A DNA stretch of 33,638 nt from an uncultured Lachnospiraceae bacterium (GTDB lineage: Bacteria > Bacillota > Clostridia > Lachnospirales > Lachnospiraceae): the NCBI GenBank assembly GCA_946618155.1, contig CAMOKZ010000003.1:1-33638 (forward strand), given 5' to 3'. Every line of letters begins with the position of its first letter. The stretch's first letter is position 1. A model generated the notes under the pieces. The model was not told the DNA's origin. It did not search any database and worked only from the letters and a program-made list of their open reading frames with translations. A program made the translations under genes and the position numbers. This document shows positions 17,159-23,953 of the stretch, piece by piece.

Positions 17159-17512
17159 TTACCAGAAGCGGCCCTGCGCTTTCTTCGTGCGCACGATGAA
17201 CCAGACCAGGACAGCCGCGAATACCACGTAGCCCGTCAGGTACAGCCAGCGGTTGACCGGGCCGACGTAATCCTGATAGAGGCCGATGGCGCCGCTGAGC
17301 ACGCCGCCCAGGCCGAGCAGAAGGGTCGGCAGGCCGATGTAGGCGGCGTAGCCTTCCTTATCCTTGCAGGTCTTTGCCGGAAAACGCTCGGAGACCAGAA
17401 GGCCGTCCTTGAATTCCTTTTTCGCCACCAGCAGGTAATAGCCGTACAGAATATAGAGGCCGGCTGCCAGGACGATGAGATCCATGATCCCGTTGATCGA
17501 TGTCATATCCAT
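17159..17512 (-). CDS. small three-helix membrane protein, function unknown
   Basis: I do not recognise a named family. The protein has 117 aa with three predicted membrane segments at about 10-29, 57-78 and 88-107. Between the first two is a charged loop (KKEFKDGLLVSERFPAKTCKD), and it ends in a short basic tail (RTKKAQGRFW). GGGAGG lies about nine bases before ATG 17512. It starts 15 bases after the thrC stop, so it is very probably on the thrC transcript, but nothing in the sequence ties it to threonine; a transport-related or unrelated role is equally open. The 6S RNA promoter follows its stop codon. Confidence 0.8.
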   Translation of the reverse strand: MDMTSINGIMDLIVLAAGLYILYGYYLLVAKKEFKDGLLVSERFPAKTCKDKEGYAAYIGLPTLLLGLGGVLSGAIGLYQDYVGPVNRWLYLTGYVVFAAVLVWFIVRTKKAQGRFW

Positions 17513-17527
17513 CTTATTATCCTCCCA

Positions 17528-19033
17528 TTAGGCGCGGTCCGCCCCGAGCAGGAGCCCGCGGACGAGCGCCTTCATCTGCGCGGCGTCCACGACCGTATCG
17601 TGCAGGACCGGCGCATCCTTCAGCGCGGTGACAGCAGCCGGGACCGGCACGCCGCTGATCGCGCAGAGGCGGTCTGCCTTTTCCAGATCGGAAAGGGCGG
17701 CGTTTCCATCGCCGGGCTCGAGGGCCTCAAGCACACTGCCCGTAAACTTATAGGGGCTGGCCGTCGACGCGATGACGGTCGGCGTCTCATCTCCCGTCTC
17801 TTTGCGGTAGCGCGCATAGACGAAGGAGGCGACGGCCGTGTGGGTGTCGATCACATAGCCCGCATCGGTAAAGAGGCGGCGGATCTCGCCCAGGGTCTCC
17901 TCCTGGGTGGCGCAGCCGCTGACGAAATCCTTCATGCCCCCGCGCATTTCCTCCGTGACCGCGTAGCGGCCGGTCGAGGAAAGCTCTGCCATGAACCCGG
18001 CGACCGCCTTCGTATCCTCCCCGCTCACCGCGTAGAGGAGGCGCTCCAGGTTGCTGGAGATCAGGATGTCCATGGAGGGCGAATTGGTCAGGACGAAGGG
18101 CCGGTTCCGGTCATAGCATCCCGTGCCGAAGAAGTCAGCCAGCACCCGGTTCTCATTGGAGGCGCACAGCAGCGTCTTCACCGGAAGCCCCATCTGCTTC
18201 GCGTACCAGGCCGCCAGGATGTTGCCGAAGTTTCCGGTGGGCACCGTCACATTCATCGGGTCGCCCGCCTTCAGCACCCCGTCTTCCAGGAGCCTGCCGT
18301 AGGCGTAGAAATAATAGACGATCTGCGGCACCAGACGGCCGATGTTGATCGAGTTGGCGGAGGAAAGACGTTTGCCGGCGCCGGCAAGCTCTTCCCGCAT
18401 CGCCTCGTCCCCGAAGATGGCCTTCACGCCGGACTGGGCGTCGTCAAAATTGCCGTGGATGCCGGCCACAAAGGTGTTCGCGCCCTTCTGCGTGACCATC
18501 TGTCTCTCCTGGATGGCGCTGACGCCGTTCTTCGGATAAAAGACGATGATCCGGGTCCCCGGAACGTCCGCGAAGCCTGCCAGGGCCGCTTTTCCGGTAT
18601 CCCCGGAGGTAGCGGTCAGAATAACGATCTCATCGCTCACGCCCTGCTTTTTCGCCGCCGTTGTCATCAGATGCGGCAGGATGGAGAGGGCCATGTCCTT
18701 GAAGGCGATGGTCTCGCCGTGGAACAGCTCGAGGAACCAGGCGCCGTCCGCCTCCTTAAGTCTCGTGATCTGCGGGATATCGAAGCGGGCGCCGTAGGCG
18801 CCGTCGATACAGGCCATCAGCTCTTCCCGGGTAAAATCCGTCAGGTAAAGGCTCATGACCGCAAACGCTGTCTCCCGGTAGGACATGCCGGCCAGCTCGG
18901 AAAGCGGGCGCGTATACGCCGGGATATGCTGCGGCACATACAGGCCGCCGTCGGGGGCAAGCCCCTGGAGGATGGCAGCCGAGGCTGGGACCAGCGGGCT
19001 GCTGTTTCTTGTGCTGTGATAAAGAAGTTCCAT
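17528..19033 (-). CDS. thrC: threonine synthase
   Basis: This PLP enzyme converts O-phosphohomoserine to threonine. It has 501 aa, the longer form of the family. The N-terminal YHSTRN and DGGLYVP motifs are typical, and HGETIAFKDMAL carries the PLP-binding Lys112. Other family signatures are TATSGDTGKAAL, the SANSINIGRLVPQ segment and NFGN (VPTGNFGNILAAW). GGGAG lies about ten bases before ATG 19033. It has its own promoter just after the terminator of the upstream hydrolase gene. It works downstream of Asd in the aspartate-family pathway, but asd is in a separate unit about 9 kb away; no hom or thrB is in the window. Confidence 0.95.
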   Translation of the reverse strand: MELLYHSTRNSSPLVPASAAILQGLAPDGGLYVPQHIPAYTRPLSELAGMSYRETAFAVMSLYLTDFTREELMACIDGAYGARFDIPQITRLKEADGAWFLELFHGETIAFKDMALSILPHLMTTAAKKQGVSDEIVILTATSGDTGKAALAGFADVPGTRIIVFYPKNGVSAIQERQMVTQKGANTFVAGIHGNFDDAQSGVKAIFGDEAMREELAGAGKRLSSANSINIGRLVPQIVYYFYAYGRLLEDGVLKAGDPMNVTVPTGNFGNILAAWYAKQMGLPVKTLLCASNENRVLADFFGTGCYDRNRPFVLTNSPSMDILISSNLERLLYAVSGEDTKAVAGFMAELSSTGRYAVTEEMRGGMKDFVSGCATQEETLGEIRRLFTDAGYVIDTHTAVASFVYARYRKETGDETPTVIASTASPYKFTGSVLEALEPGDGNAALSDLEKADRLCAISGVPVPAAVTALKDAPVLHDTVVDAAQMKALVRGLLLGADRA

Positions 19034-19060
19034 ATGTGTTCATCTCCCGGTTTTTCGAAA

Positions 19061-19089
19061 AGTATACCATAGAAAAAGCGGGCAAACAA
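19061..19089 (-). promoter_or_regulatory. promoter of thrC, overlapping the upstream terminator
   Basis: TTGTTT at 19089-19084, a 17-base spacer and TATACT at 19066-19061, with TGG just before the -10 (extended -10 type). The -35 falls inside the hairpin of the preceding terminator. The short leader has no room for a riboswitch. Confidence 0.6.
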
Positions 19090-19101
19090 GAGTTTGCCCG
19101 C
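19078..19101 (-). terminator. intrinsic terminator of the SleB-like gene
   Basis: A perfect 10-bp stem GCGGGCAAAC/GTTTGCCCGC with a four-base loop is followed on the minus strand by TTTTTCT. It lies 28 bases after the stop of the hydrolase gene. Confidence 0.85.
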
Positions 19102-19129
19102 GTACACACTGTTGCATATTGTTGCATTG

Positions 19130-19945
19130 TTATTCCCGGAAGGTATAGTATTCATGCCCGCCGTAGTCAAAGAGCCTGACCAGGGAGCTGTCGAACCAGG
19201 CGACATTCTCCGAGGAAGCCGTATCCCTCGCCACGAAGAACAGCGCACCCTGGGCGTTGTCATCGCCCCGCAGCGCCGCGTTCACCGCCTCGATCGTGCC
19301 CTCGGTGATCTGCGTGTTCCCCATGCGGCCGTCCGCCGTGGGAGAAAACTGCGCCGAGCCGTTCACCCGCTGCCAGACCACCTCCGAGATGGTGTCCGGG
19401 AAGCGCTCGTCCCGCACGCGGTTCAGGACCACGTTCGCGACCATCTTCTTGCTCTCGACGTCGCCGCCCGTCGCCTCGGCCTCCACGATGGCCAGAAGCG
19501 TCATGTACTCGTCATAGGGCAGCTGGTTGGACTGAATGGTCCGCAGCGCGTCCGCTCCCAGCGAACCCGCCTTCTCCAGATAGCCGGCCATGACCGCCCG
19601 CTCCGCGCAGGAATGGTCCACCACCCGCGGGCCGACCAGCGGCTCCTCACTGGGCGTGCGCAGCGACTGCGACCGCCCCGCCCTGCAGTACTCCTTCATG
19701 CTTTCCACGCCGGCGAGAACGCCCTGCAGGCCGCCGGGGATCTTTCCCTCCACCGCCTGCGGACGGCTGTCCGCCGCCGAAGCCTCCCCGATCGGCGAGA
19801 AATAATAGGATACCAGGAGCGAAAAGATGCCGGTCAGCAAAATGCCGGTCAGAATAAGCGCCGTCTCCCCACGGTAGCGCCAGGGCAGGTGCAGCAGCGA
19901 TTTCCCCGCTCGCCCGCGCTCTGTTTCTTTTTTCTTCCCTTTCAT
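19130..19945 (-). CDS. membrane-anchored SleB-type cell-wall hydrolase
   Basis: Predicted peptidoglycan hydrolase of the SleB/Hydrolase_2 family, a lytic transglycosylase fold known from spore-cortex lysis; many relatives act in vegetative cells. It is 271 aa. A basic N-terminus precedes one membrane helix (about 26-48), then a roughly 100-residue linker with a Cys pair (Cys87, Cys113). The catalytic domain (about 148-271) has LLAIVEAEATGGD with the likely catalytic Glu157, ANVVLNRV, the FPDTISEVVWQ motif, QFSPTADGRMGN and the C-terminal LFDYGGHEYYTF. AAGGGG precedes ATG 19945. It has a good promoter upstream and an intrinsic terminator, so it is a single-gene unit. It is anchored outside the membrane; whether it is sporulation-specific cannot be read from the sequence, although its promoter looks sigma-A-like. 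Confidence 0.87.
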   Translation of the reverse strand: MKGKKKETERGRAGKSLLHLPWRYRGETALILTGILLTGIFSLLVSYYFSPIGEASAADSRPQAVEGKIPGGLQGVLAGVESMKEYCRAGRSQSLRTPSEEPLVGPRVVDHSCAERAVMAGYLEKAGSLGADALRTIQSNQLPYDEYMTLLAIVEAEATGGDVESKKMVANVVLNRVRDERFPDTISEVVWQRVNGSAQFSPTADGRMGNTQITEGTIEAVNAALRGDDNAQGALFFVARDTASSENVAWFDSSLVRLFDYGGHEYYTFRE

Positions 19946-19978
19946 GACAAAATACCCCTTATTTCAGATTGTAAATAA

Positions 19979-20007
19979 ATCTAAACATATTTTAAGGATT
20001 TTGTCAA
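19979..20007 (-). promoter_or_regulatory. promoter of the SleB-like gene
   Basis: A perfect -35 TTGACA at 20007-20002, a 17-base spacer and TTAGAT at 19984-19979, in an AT-rich stretch. It argues for vegetative sigma-A control over a sporulation sigma factor. Confidence 0.7.
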
Positions 20008-20054
20008 TATTTGGTTCATATTTCTGTAACATTTTGTAATAATATGGAATAAGA

Positions 20055-20085
20055 AAACCTCTGCGCCATTCCAACGCAGAGGTTT
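20055..20085 (-). terminator. terminator of tRNA-Pro
   Basis: An 11-bp stem AAACCTCTGCG/CGCAGAGGTTT closes a nine-base loop and runs into TTC-TT on the minus strand. It starts 11 bases after the tRNA 3' end. Confidence 0.8.
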
Positions 20086-20095
20086 CTGTAAATAG

Positions 20096-20169
20096 TCGGG
20101 GCAACAGGATTTGAACCTGCGACCTCACGGCCCCCAGCCGTGCGCGCTACCAAGCTACGCCATACCCCG
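20096..20169 (-). tRNA. tRNA-Pro, anticodon GGG
   Basis: The 74-base gene folds as a cloverleaf: a 7-bp acceptor stem CGGGGTA/TGCCCCG with one T-G pair, a D arm with GTAGCTTGGTAGCGC, an anticodon arm CACGG-CTGGGGG-CCGTG with anticodon GGG, and a T arm GCAGG-TTCAAAT-CCTGT. The discriminator base is A. CCA is not encoded. GGG decodes CCC and CCU proline codons. It has its own strong promoter and terminator and is a lone tRNA gene here. Confidence 0.95.
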
Positions 20170-20213
20170 TGACCACAGCGGAGATACCTATGTATCATCC
20201 CGCGGCACAAAGC

Positions 20214-20242
20214 ATGATACCATTATTCAGGCGGATAGTCAA
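20214..20242 (-). promoter_or_regulatory. promoter of tRNA-Pro
   Basis: TTGACT at 20242-20237, a 17-base spacer and TATCAT at 20219-20214 with TGG immediately upstream (extended -10). It lies between the phosphatase gene stop and the tRNA; the tRNA precursor would have a leader of about 40 bases. Confidence 0.75.
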
Positions 20243-20281
20243 GTTCTTTTTAGCCTGCGGAGCCGTGAATGATCGATCCCA

Positions 20282-21109
20282 TCAGGAAAATGTATCCAGC
20301 GCATGTTCTGCAAACGCCGGCCTGCCGTCCGCGCCGCGCACCAGCATCAGCGTATGGGTAAACCCGCAGGCCATCGCCCTCTCCCGGGCGACAGCGAAGC
20401 CGCCGTCCAGCAGGTCCCGGCTGTGAGCGTCCGAGCTGATCAGGATCTGGCCGCCCATTTTCTGCAGAGACTGCAGCAGGAAGGTGTTCGGGTAAAGCTC
20501 TTTTTTGCGCCCCCGGTTTACGGCGCCGCAGTTGATCTCAAAGGGCACGCCCCTGCTCACCAGGTACTCCATCGCCTCGAGGGCCGGCCCCGTATAGCGG
20601 GGATCCGCCTCATCGAGGAAGTGCAGAGAATCGTTGAAGCGCGTGACCAGGTCAAAGTGGCCGATAAAGGTGCAGTCCGTCCGGTCCTTCACCCCGGCCT
20701 CCAGCCGGTAGTAGGCCTTCGCCAGGGCGTAGAAATCGCCGCCGAAATACTCGCGGCCAAGGCGGAGCATCATCTCCTCCGTATTGTCCACGGACATCGG
20801 CTCGGGGGAATCCACGTCAAGAAAATGCGTCGAGCCGATCACATACTCCGCTCCTGCCGCCCTCTCCTTCGGGTAGAGGCAGTCGAGCTCCGCGCCGGCA
20901 AAGATCTCCAGCCTGCCCCGGTACTCCTCCCGGAGCTTCCCGATCTCCTCCAGGTAAGCCGCCATGTCCATATGGATGTCCGGGTCCATGTGCCCGGAAA
21001 AGCCAAGATGGGTAAACCCGATCTCCAGCGCGCGCTGCGCCATCTCCCGGGGCGTATTGGTTCCGTCGCACATCGTCGTATGCGTGTGATAATTGCCGCG
21101 CAGTTTCAT
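20282..21109 (-). CDS. PHP-domain histidinol-phosphatase family protein
   Basis: Predicted metal-dependent phosphatase of the PHP superfamily, closest to the HisK/HisJ type that dephosphorylates histidinol phosphate in histidine synthesis. It is 275 aa. PHP motifs in order: NYHTHTTMCDG (His8, His10), FSGHMD, GAELD, GSTHFLD, FIGHFDLVTRF, and SSDAHS near the C-terminus; these supply the His/Asp/Glu ligands for a trinuclear metal site. GGAGGG lies seven bases before ATG 21109. No other his gene is in the window, so the exact substrate is inferred from family resemblance. It diverges from the plus-strand gene at 21285. Confidence 0.85.
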   Translation of the reverse strand: MKLRGNYHTHTTMCDGTNTPREMAQRALEIGFTHLGFSGHMDPDIHMDMAAYLEEIGKLREEYRGRLEIFAGAELDCLYPKERAAGAEYVIGSTHFLDVDSPEPMSVDNTEEMMLRLGREYFGGDFYALAKAYYRLEAGVKDRTDCTFIGHFDLVTRFNDSLHFLDEADPRYTGPALEAMEYLVSRGVPFEINCGAVNRGRKKELYPNTFLLQSLQKMGGQILISSDAHSRDLLDGGFAVARERAMACGFTHTLMLVRGADGRPAFAEHALDTFS

Positions 21110-21151
21110 CCGTTTCCCTCCTGTCCGGCCGTGAATTGTAACCTTATGTTC

Positions 21152-21185
21152 ATTATACCTTCCGGGGCCGGGATTTGCATATCCC
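21152..21185 (-). promoter_or_regulatory. promoter of the PHP phosphatase gene with a possible operator dyad
   Basis: A perfect -10 TATAAT is at 21157-21152. At the expected -35 there is only a poor match (ATGCAA at 21180-21175). That position is the centre of a dyad, GGGAT-N6-ATCCC (21170-21185). A weak -35 covered by a dyad would suit activator or repressor binding, but no regulator is encoded nearby. Confidence 0.4.
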
Positions 21186-21214
21186 CGAAAATATGTTAAA
21201 CTGTGGATACTGCA

Positions 21215-21243
21215 TTCGCCGGACGGCGTGCAGTCTGTATAAA
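21215..21243 (+). promoter_or_regulatory. possible promoter of the C39-like gene
   Basis: TTCGCC at 21215-21220, a 17-base spacer and TATAAA at 21238-21243, upstream of the plus-strand gene. The -35 is only a 3/6 match, so this is tentative. Confidence 0.3.
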
Positions 21244-21284
21244 GAATATACTTAAGAATAGAAGGAAAAGACAGGACTTATTAT

Positions 21285-22271
21285 ATGGGAAAGAAACGGT
21301 ATCAGAGAAGAAAGCGGCGCAACCGCCTCCTGCTGATCCTCTCCCTCATTGCCTGCATCGCGCTTCTGATTGCCCTGATGATCCTGCTGGTGCCGCTGAC
21401 GCTGCAGATCATGGAGGAAAACGATAAGCTGCCCTTCGGCACGCAGAATGAAACGGAGATGCTCACCGGCAGGGCGCCGGGTGAAGAAGAGACCGCGCCC
21501 GGTGAGGTAGAGACGCAGACCGAAGCCCCGGAGGAAGAAGGGGAAACGGAGGAGACGGAAAACAGCCGGCTCATCACCCAGGTCGATTTGACGGAGGATG
21601 AGATCTACACCTTTATGCAGGGGCCGAAGGCCTGGGCGGGGAAGGAGCCCTTCTCCGGCGCGTGGTGCGACATCGTGCTCGCGGACCAGGAATTCAGCGT
21701 GTTCGGCTGCGGCCTGTGCGATCTCGCGAACATCTACAGCACGCTCACGCCCTGCGTCTGCTCTCCCCTCGACATGTTCTACTACGCGAAGGAGATCTCC
21801 CGGTATACGCCGGTCAGCGGGTACGGCGCCATCGACTGGCCCTATCTGCGCAAGACCCTGACGACCTGCGGGATCGACACCCGGCTGATGCGCAAGGAAA
21901 AGACCTACGAGGAGTTCCAGCAGCATATCGCCGAGAGCATCACCTCCATCGTGCTGGTGGCCAGCCACTATGACGACACCTACTGGCAGGATGTGGAGGG
22001 CCACTACGTCAATATCTGGCTGTACGATCCGGAGGACGACACTGTCTTCCTGGCCGACTCGGGCAATCCGTCGCACAACCGCCAGCGCATCCCGCTGCGG
22101 TACATCTACGACGCCCTCAAGGTCTCCAGCAATTTCCAGTATCTGCGGGTCGTCTCCGTGGATCCGGAGGGCAATACCTGGGGACACGACGGGATCGACA
22201 TCGAATGGACCTCCCTGGAGGAGGCAAGGCGGATCAGGGAAGCCGAGACGGAGACGGAACCAGAGACATAA
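21285..22271 (+). CDS. membrane-anchored protein with a C39-like cysteine-peptidase fold
   Basis: The only plus-strand gene, 328 aa. A strongly basic N-terminus (residues 1-14) and one long hydrophobic helix (15-42) make a type II anchor. A Glu/Thr/Pro-rich linker (50-95) follows, then a globular extracellular domain. In it FSVFGCGLCDLANIYS resembles the active-site helix of C39-like (papain-fold) peptidases, with Cys142 (or Cys145) as the candidate nucleophile; VEGHYVNIWLYDPEDD supplies His240, and VFLADSG (Asp258) could complete the triad. Several extra Cys (128, 145, 157, 159, 195) are present. The C-terminus is acidic (ETETEPET). AGGA is eight bases before ATG 21285. No substrate or partner is encoded nearby: no ABC exporter or bacteriocin gene. 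It may cleave or bind wall or surface proteins; that is inference from the fold. Confidence 0.78.
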   Translation: MGKKRYQRRKRRNRLLLILSLIACIALLIALMILLVPLTLQIMEENDKLPFGTQNETEMLTGRAPGEEETAPGEVETQTEAPEEEGETEETENSRLITQVDLTEDEIYTFMQGPKAWAGKEPFSGAWCDIVLADQEFSVFGCGLCDLANIYSTLTPCVCSPLDMFYYAKEISRYTPVSGYGAIDWPYLRKTLTTCGIDTRLMRKEKTYEEFQQHIAESITSIVLVASHYDDTYWQDVEGHYVNIWLYDPEDDTVFLADSGNPSHNRQRIPLRYIYDALKVSSNFQYLRVVSVDPEGNTWGHDGIDIEWTSLEEARRIREAETETEPET

Positions 22272-22299
22272 TCCGCCGTTATACAAAACATTGCTATGC

Positions 22300-22329
22300 A
22301 AAAGACCGGTCAGGAACGACCGGTCTTTT
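22300..22329. terminator. bidirectional terminator between convergent genes
   Basis: AAAAGACCGGTC (22300-22311) pairs perfectly with GACCGGTCTTTT (22318-22329), 12 bp, loop AGGAAC on the plus strand. It follows the C39-like gene by about 28 bases and ends in TTTTCT on that strand; on the minus strand it ends in TTTTGC. The hairpin includes the last codons and the stop of the minus-strand radical SAM gene. Confidence 0.85.
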
Positions 22330-23953
22330 CTGTCATGGTGAATGCCGCCTCCCCGTTTACCGGAGAGCAGCTGCTGTAGTCGAACCGGATCAGCACCGGT
22401 CCTTCCCCGAAGTCAAAGGTGTCCTCCGCCTGCATCCTGCGGCTCGGGTGCACGTGAAGCTGCTGATCGAAGCGGATCAGTTCCGGCAGCAGCGCCTGCT
22501 CCTTCGCGGAAAGCACGCCGCTCTCCCGCATCCTGCCGCGCACAAAGGCGGAGAATATCTCATACCGGGCCCGCACGGAGGGCTTATTCGTCTCGTATCC
22601 GTTTTCCCGGTAATAAGCAGACAGCGCTTCAAACAGGGCAAAGGGATCCGGGAACAGTTTTTCCGCCAGCGGAAGGCTTCGCCTGAAGCCCTGGCTGTTC
22701 ACGAACTCCTCCACCCGGTCGCTCACCCTGTGGAGAAGATCCAGTTCTTCATAGGTGAGCCATTTCGTCTTCAGCACTTCGTAGGGCGCGTCCTCTGAGC
22801 ACACCAGCCCGTATTCCTCCCGCCGGTCATAGAGTTCTGTTCCCTTGAGCAGCTTAAGGAACCCCAGCTGCAGCTGGTGGGGACGCATCGCGTAGACCGT
22901 CCGGAAGGATTCCCGGAAGCTGTCCATGCCCTCGAAGGGCAGCCCCGCGATCAGGTCCAGATGCAGGTTGATGTTCTGCCTTGCCGTCAGCGCCGCCATG
23001 ACTTCCCGGACCCGGTCCAGGCGGGGACTGCGGTGCACGCTGCGCAGCGTATCCGGATTGGCGGACTGCACGCCGATCTCCATCTGGATGAGGCCCGGCC
23101 GGAAGGTCCCGATCAGCTCCAGCTGCCTGTCCGTGATCCGGTCCGCCTCGATCTCAAAGTGGAAATTCGTGATCCCGTTGTCGTGGTCGCGGATATAGGT
23201 CCAGATCTCCAGGGCGAAATCTTCATTCGCATTAAAGGTCCGGTCGATGAATTTGACCTGCCTTACCTTTTCATCCAGGAAAAACTGCAGTTCTTTCTTC
23301 ACCGTGGAAAGGTCCCTGCAGCGGACGCCTCTCTCCCGCCCGGAAAGGCAGTAGGCGCAGGAGAAGGGACAGCCCCGGCTCGCCTCGTAGTAGAGGATGC
23401 GGTTCTCGAACAGGGAAAGGTCGCTGTACAGGAAGGGGATGCGGTCCAGCATCACCGGCGGGGCCATTCCCGTGCGCTGGATCTCGCCATCACGCATGAA
23501 GGCAAGGCCTGCCAGGTCCTCGGGGCAGACAAAGCCATCCGTCCCGGATGAGGCGGCCCGGCCGACAAGCTGCGCAAAGACTTCCTCCCCCTCGCCAAGC
23601 ATGCAAAGATCCGCGCCGTCCGCGCGCAGGAGCGCGTCCGGGTAATAGGTCGCCTCCGGGCCGCCGGCCCAGATCAGGACGTCCCTGCCGCGGATCCGCC
23701 GGATATCCCGGATCAGCCTGCGCACCCTGTCGATGTTCCAGATATAGGTCGAAAAGCCGAGCACGTCTGCGTCCTGAGCCATGATCCCGGCCAGCACATC
23801 CTGATACCGGTCATTGATCGTATACTCGGCGATCTCTATTTGGACCTGCTCCCCAGGGCGGGGCGCCGAAGCCAGGGCGTAGGCTCTCAGGCTGTACACC
23901 GCCGGACAGGTGTGGATATATTTTGCATTCACTGCGATCAGCAAGACTTTCAT
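22310..23953 (-). CDS. B12-binding radical SAM protein, DUF4080-type, function unknown
   Basis: It is 547 aa. The N-terminal cobalamin-binding-like domain (about 1-140) has the MKVLLIAVNAKY start, DVLGFSTYIWN and WAGGPEATYYP. The radical SAM core (about 185-400) has SRGCPFSCAYCLSG with the CxxxCxxC 4Fe-4S motif (near residues 195-202), and FEIEADRI and QMEIGVQSANP later in the barrel. A C-terminal region of about 150 residues resembles the DUF4080 extension seen with such proteins. The reaction is unknown. The start ATG overlaps the stop of the ABC-F gene as ATGA, so the two are translationally coupled. AGAGG lies about seven bases upstream. The last residues are encoded within a terminator hairpin. 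It could be a tRNA, lipid or secondary-metabolite enzyme; I cannot choose. Confidence 0.85.
   Translation of the reverse strand: MKVLLIAVNAKYIHTCPAVYSLRAYALASAPRPGEQVQIEIAEYTINDRYQDVLAGIMAQDADVLGFSTYIWNIDRVRRLIRDIRRIRGRDVLIWAGGPEATYYPDALLRADGADLCMLGEGEEVFAQLVGRAASSGTDGFVCPEDLAGLAFMRDGEIQRTGMAPPVMLDRIPFLYSDLSLFENRILYYEASRGCPFSCAYCLSGRERGVRCRDLSTVKKELQFFLDEKVRQVKFIDRTFNANEDFALEIWTYIRDHDNGITNFHFEIEADRITDRQLELIGTFRPGLIQMEIGVQSANPDTLRSVHRSPRLDRVREVMAALTARQNINLHLDLIAGLPFEGMDSFRESFRTVYAMRPHQLQLGFLKLLKGTELYDRREEYGLVCSEDAPYEVLKTKWLTYEELDLLHRVSDRVEEFVNSQGFRRSLPLAEKLFPDPFALFEALSAYYRENGYETNKPSVRARYEIFSAFVRGRMRESGVLSAKEQALLPELIRFDQQLHVHPSRRMQAEDTFDFGEGPVLIRFDYSSCSPVNGEAAFTMTEKTGRS

Noticed and set aside
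20016-20210. Minus-strand 64-codon frame across tRNA-Pro
   Set aside because: It is made from the tRNA gene and its terminator; such tRNA-spanning frames are recurrent artefacts.
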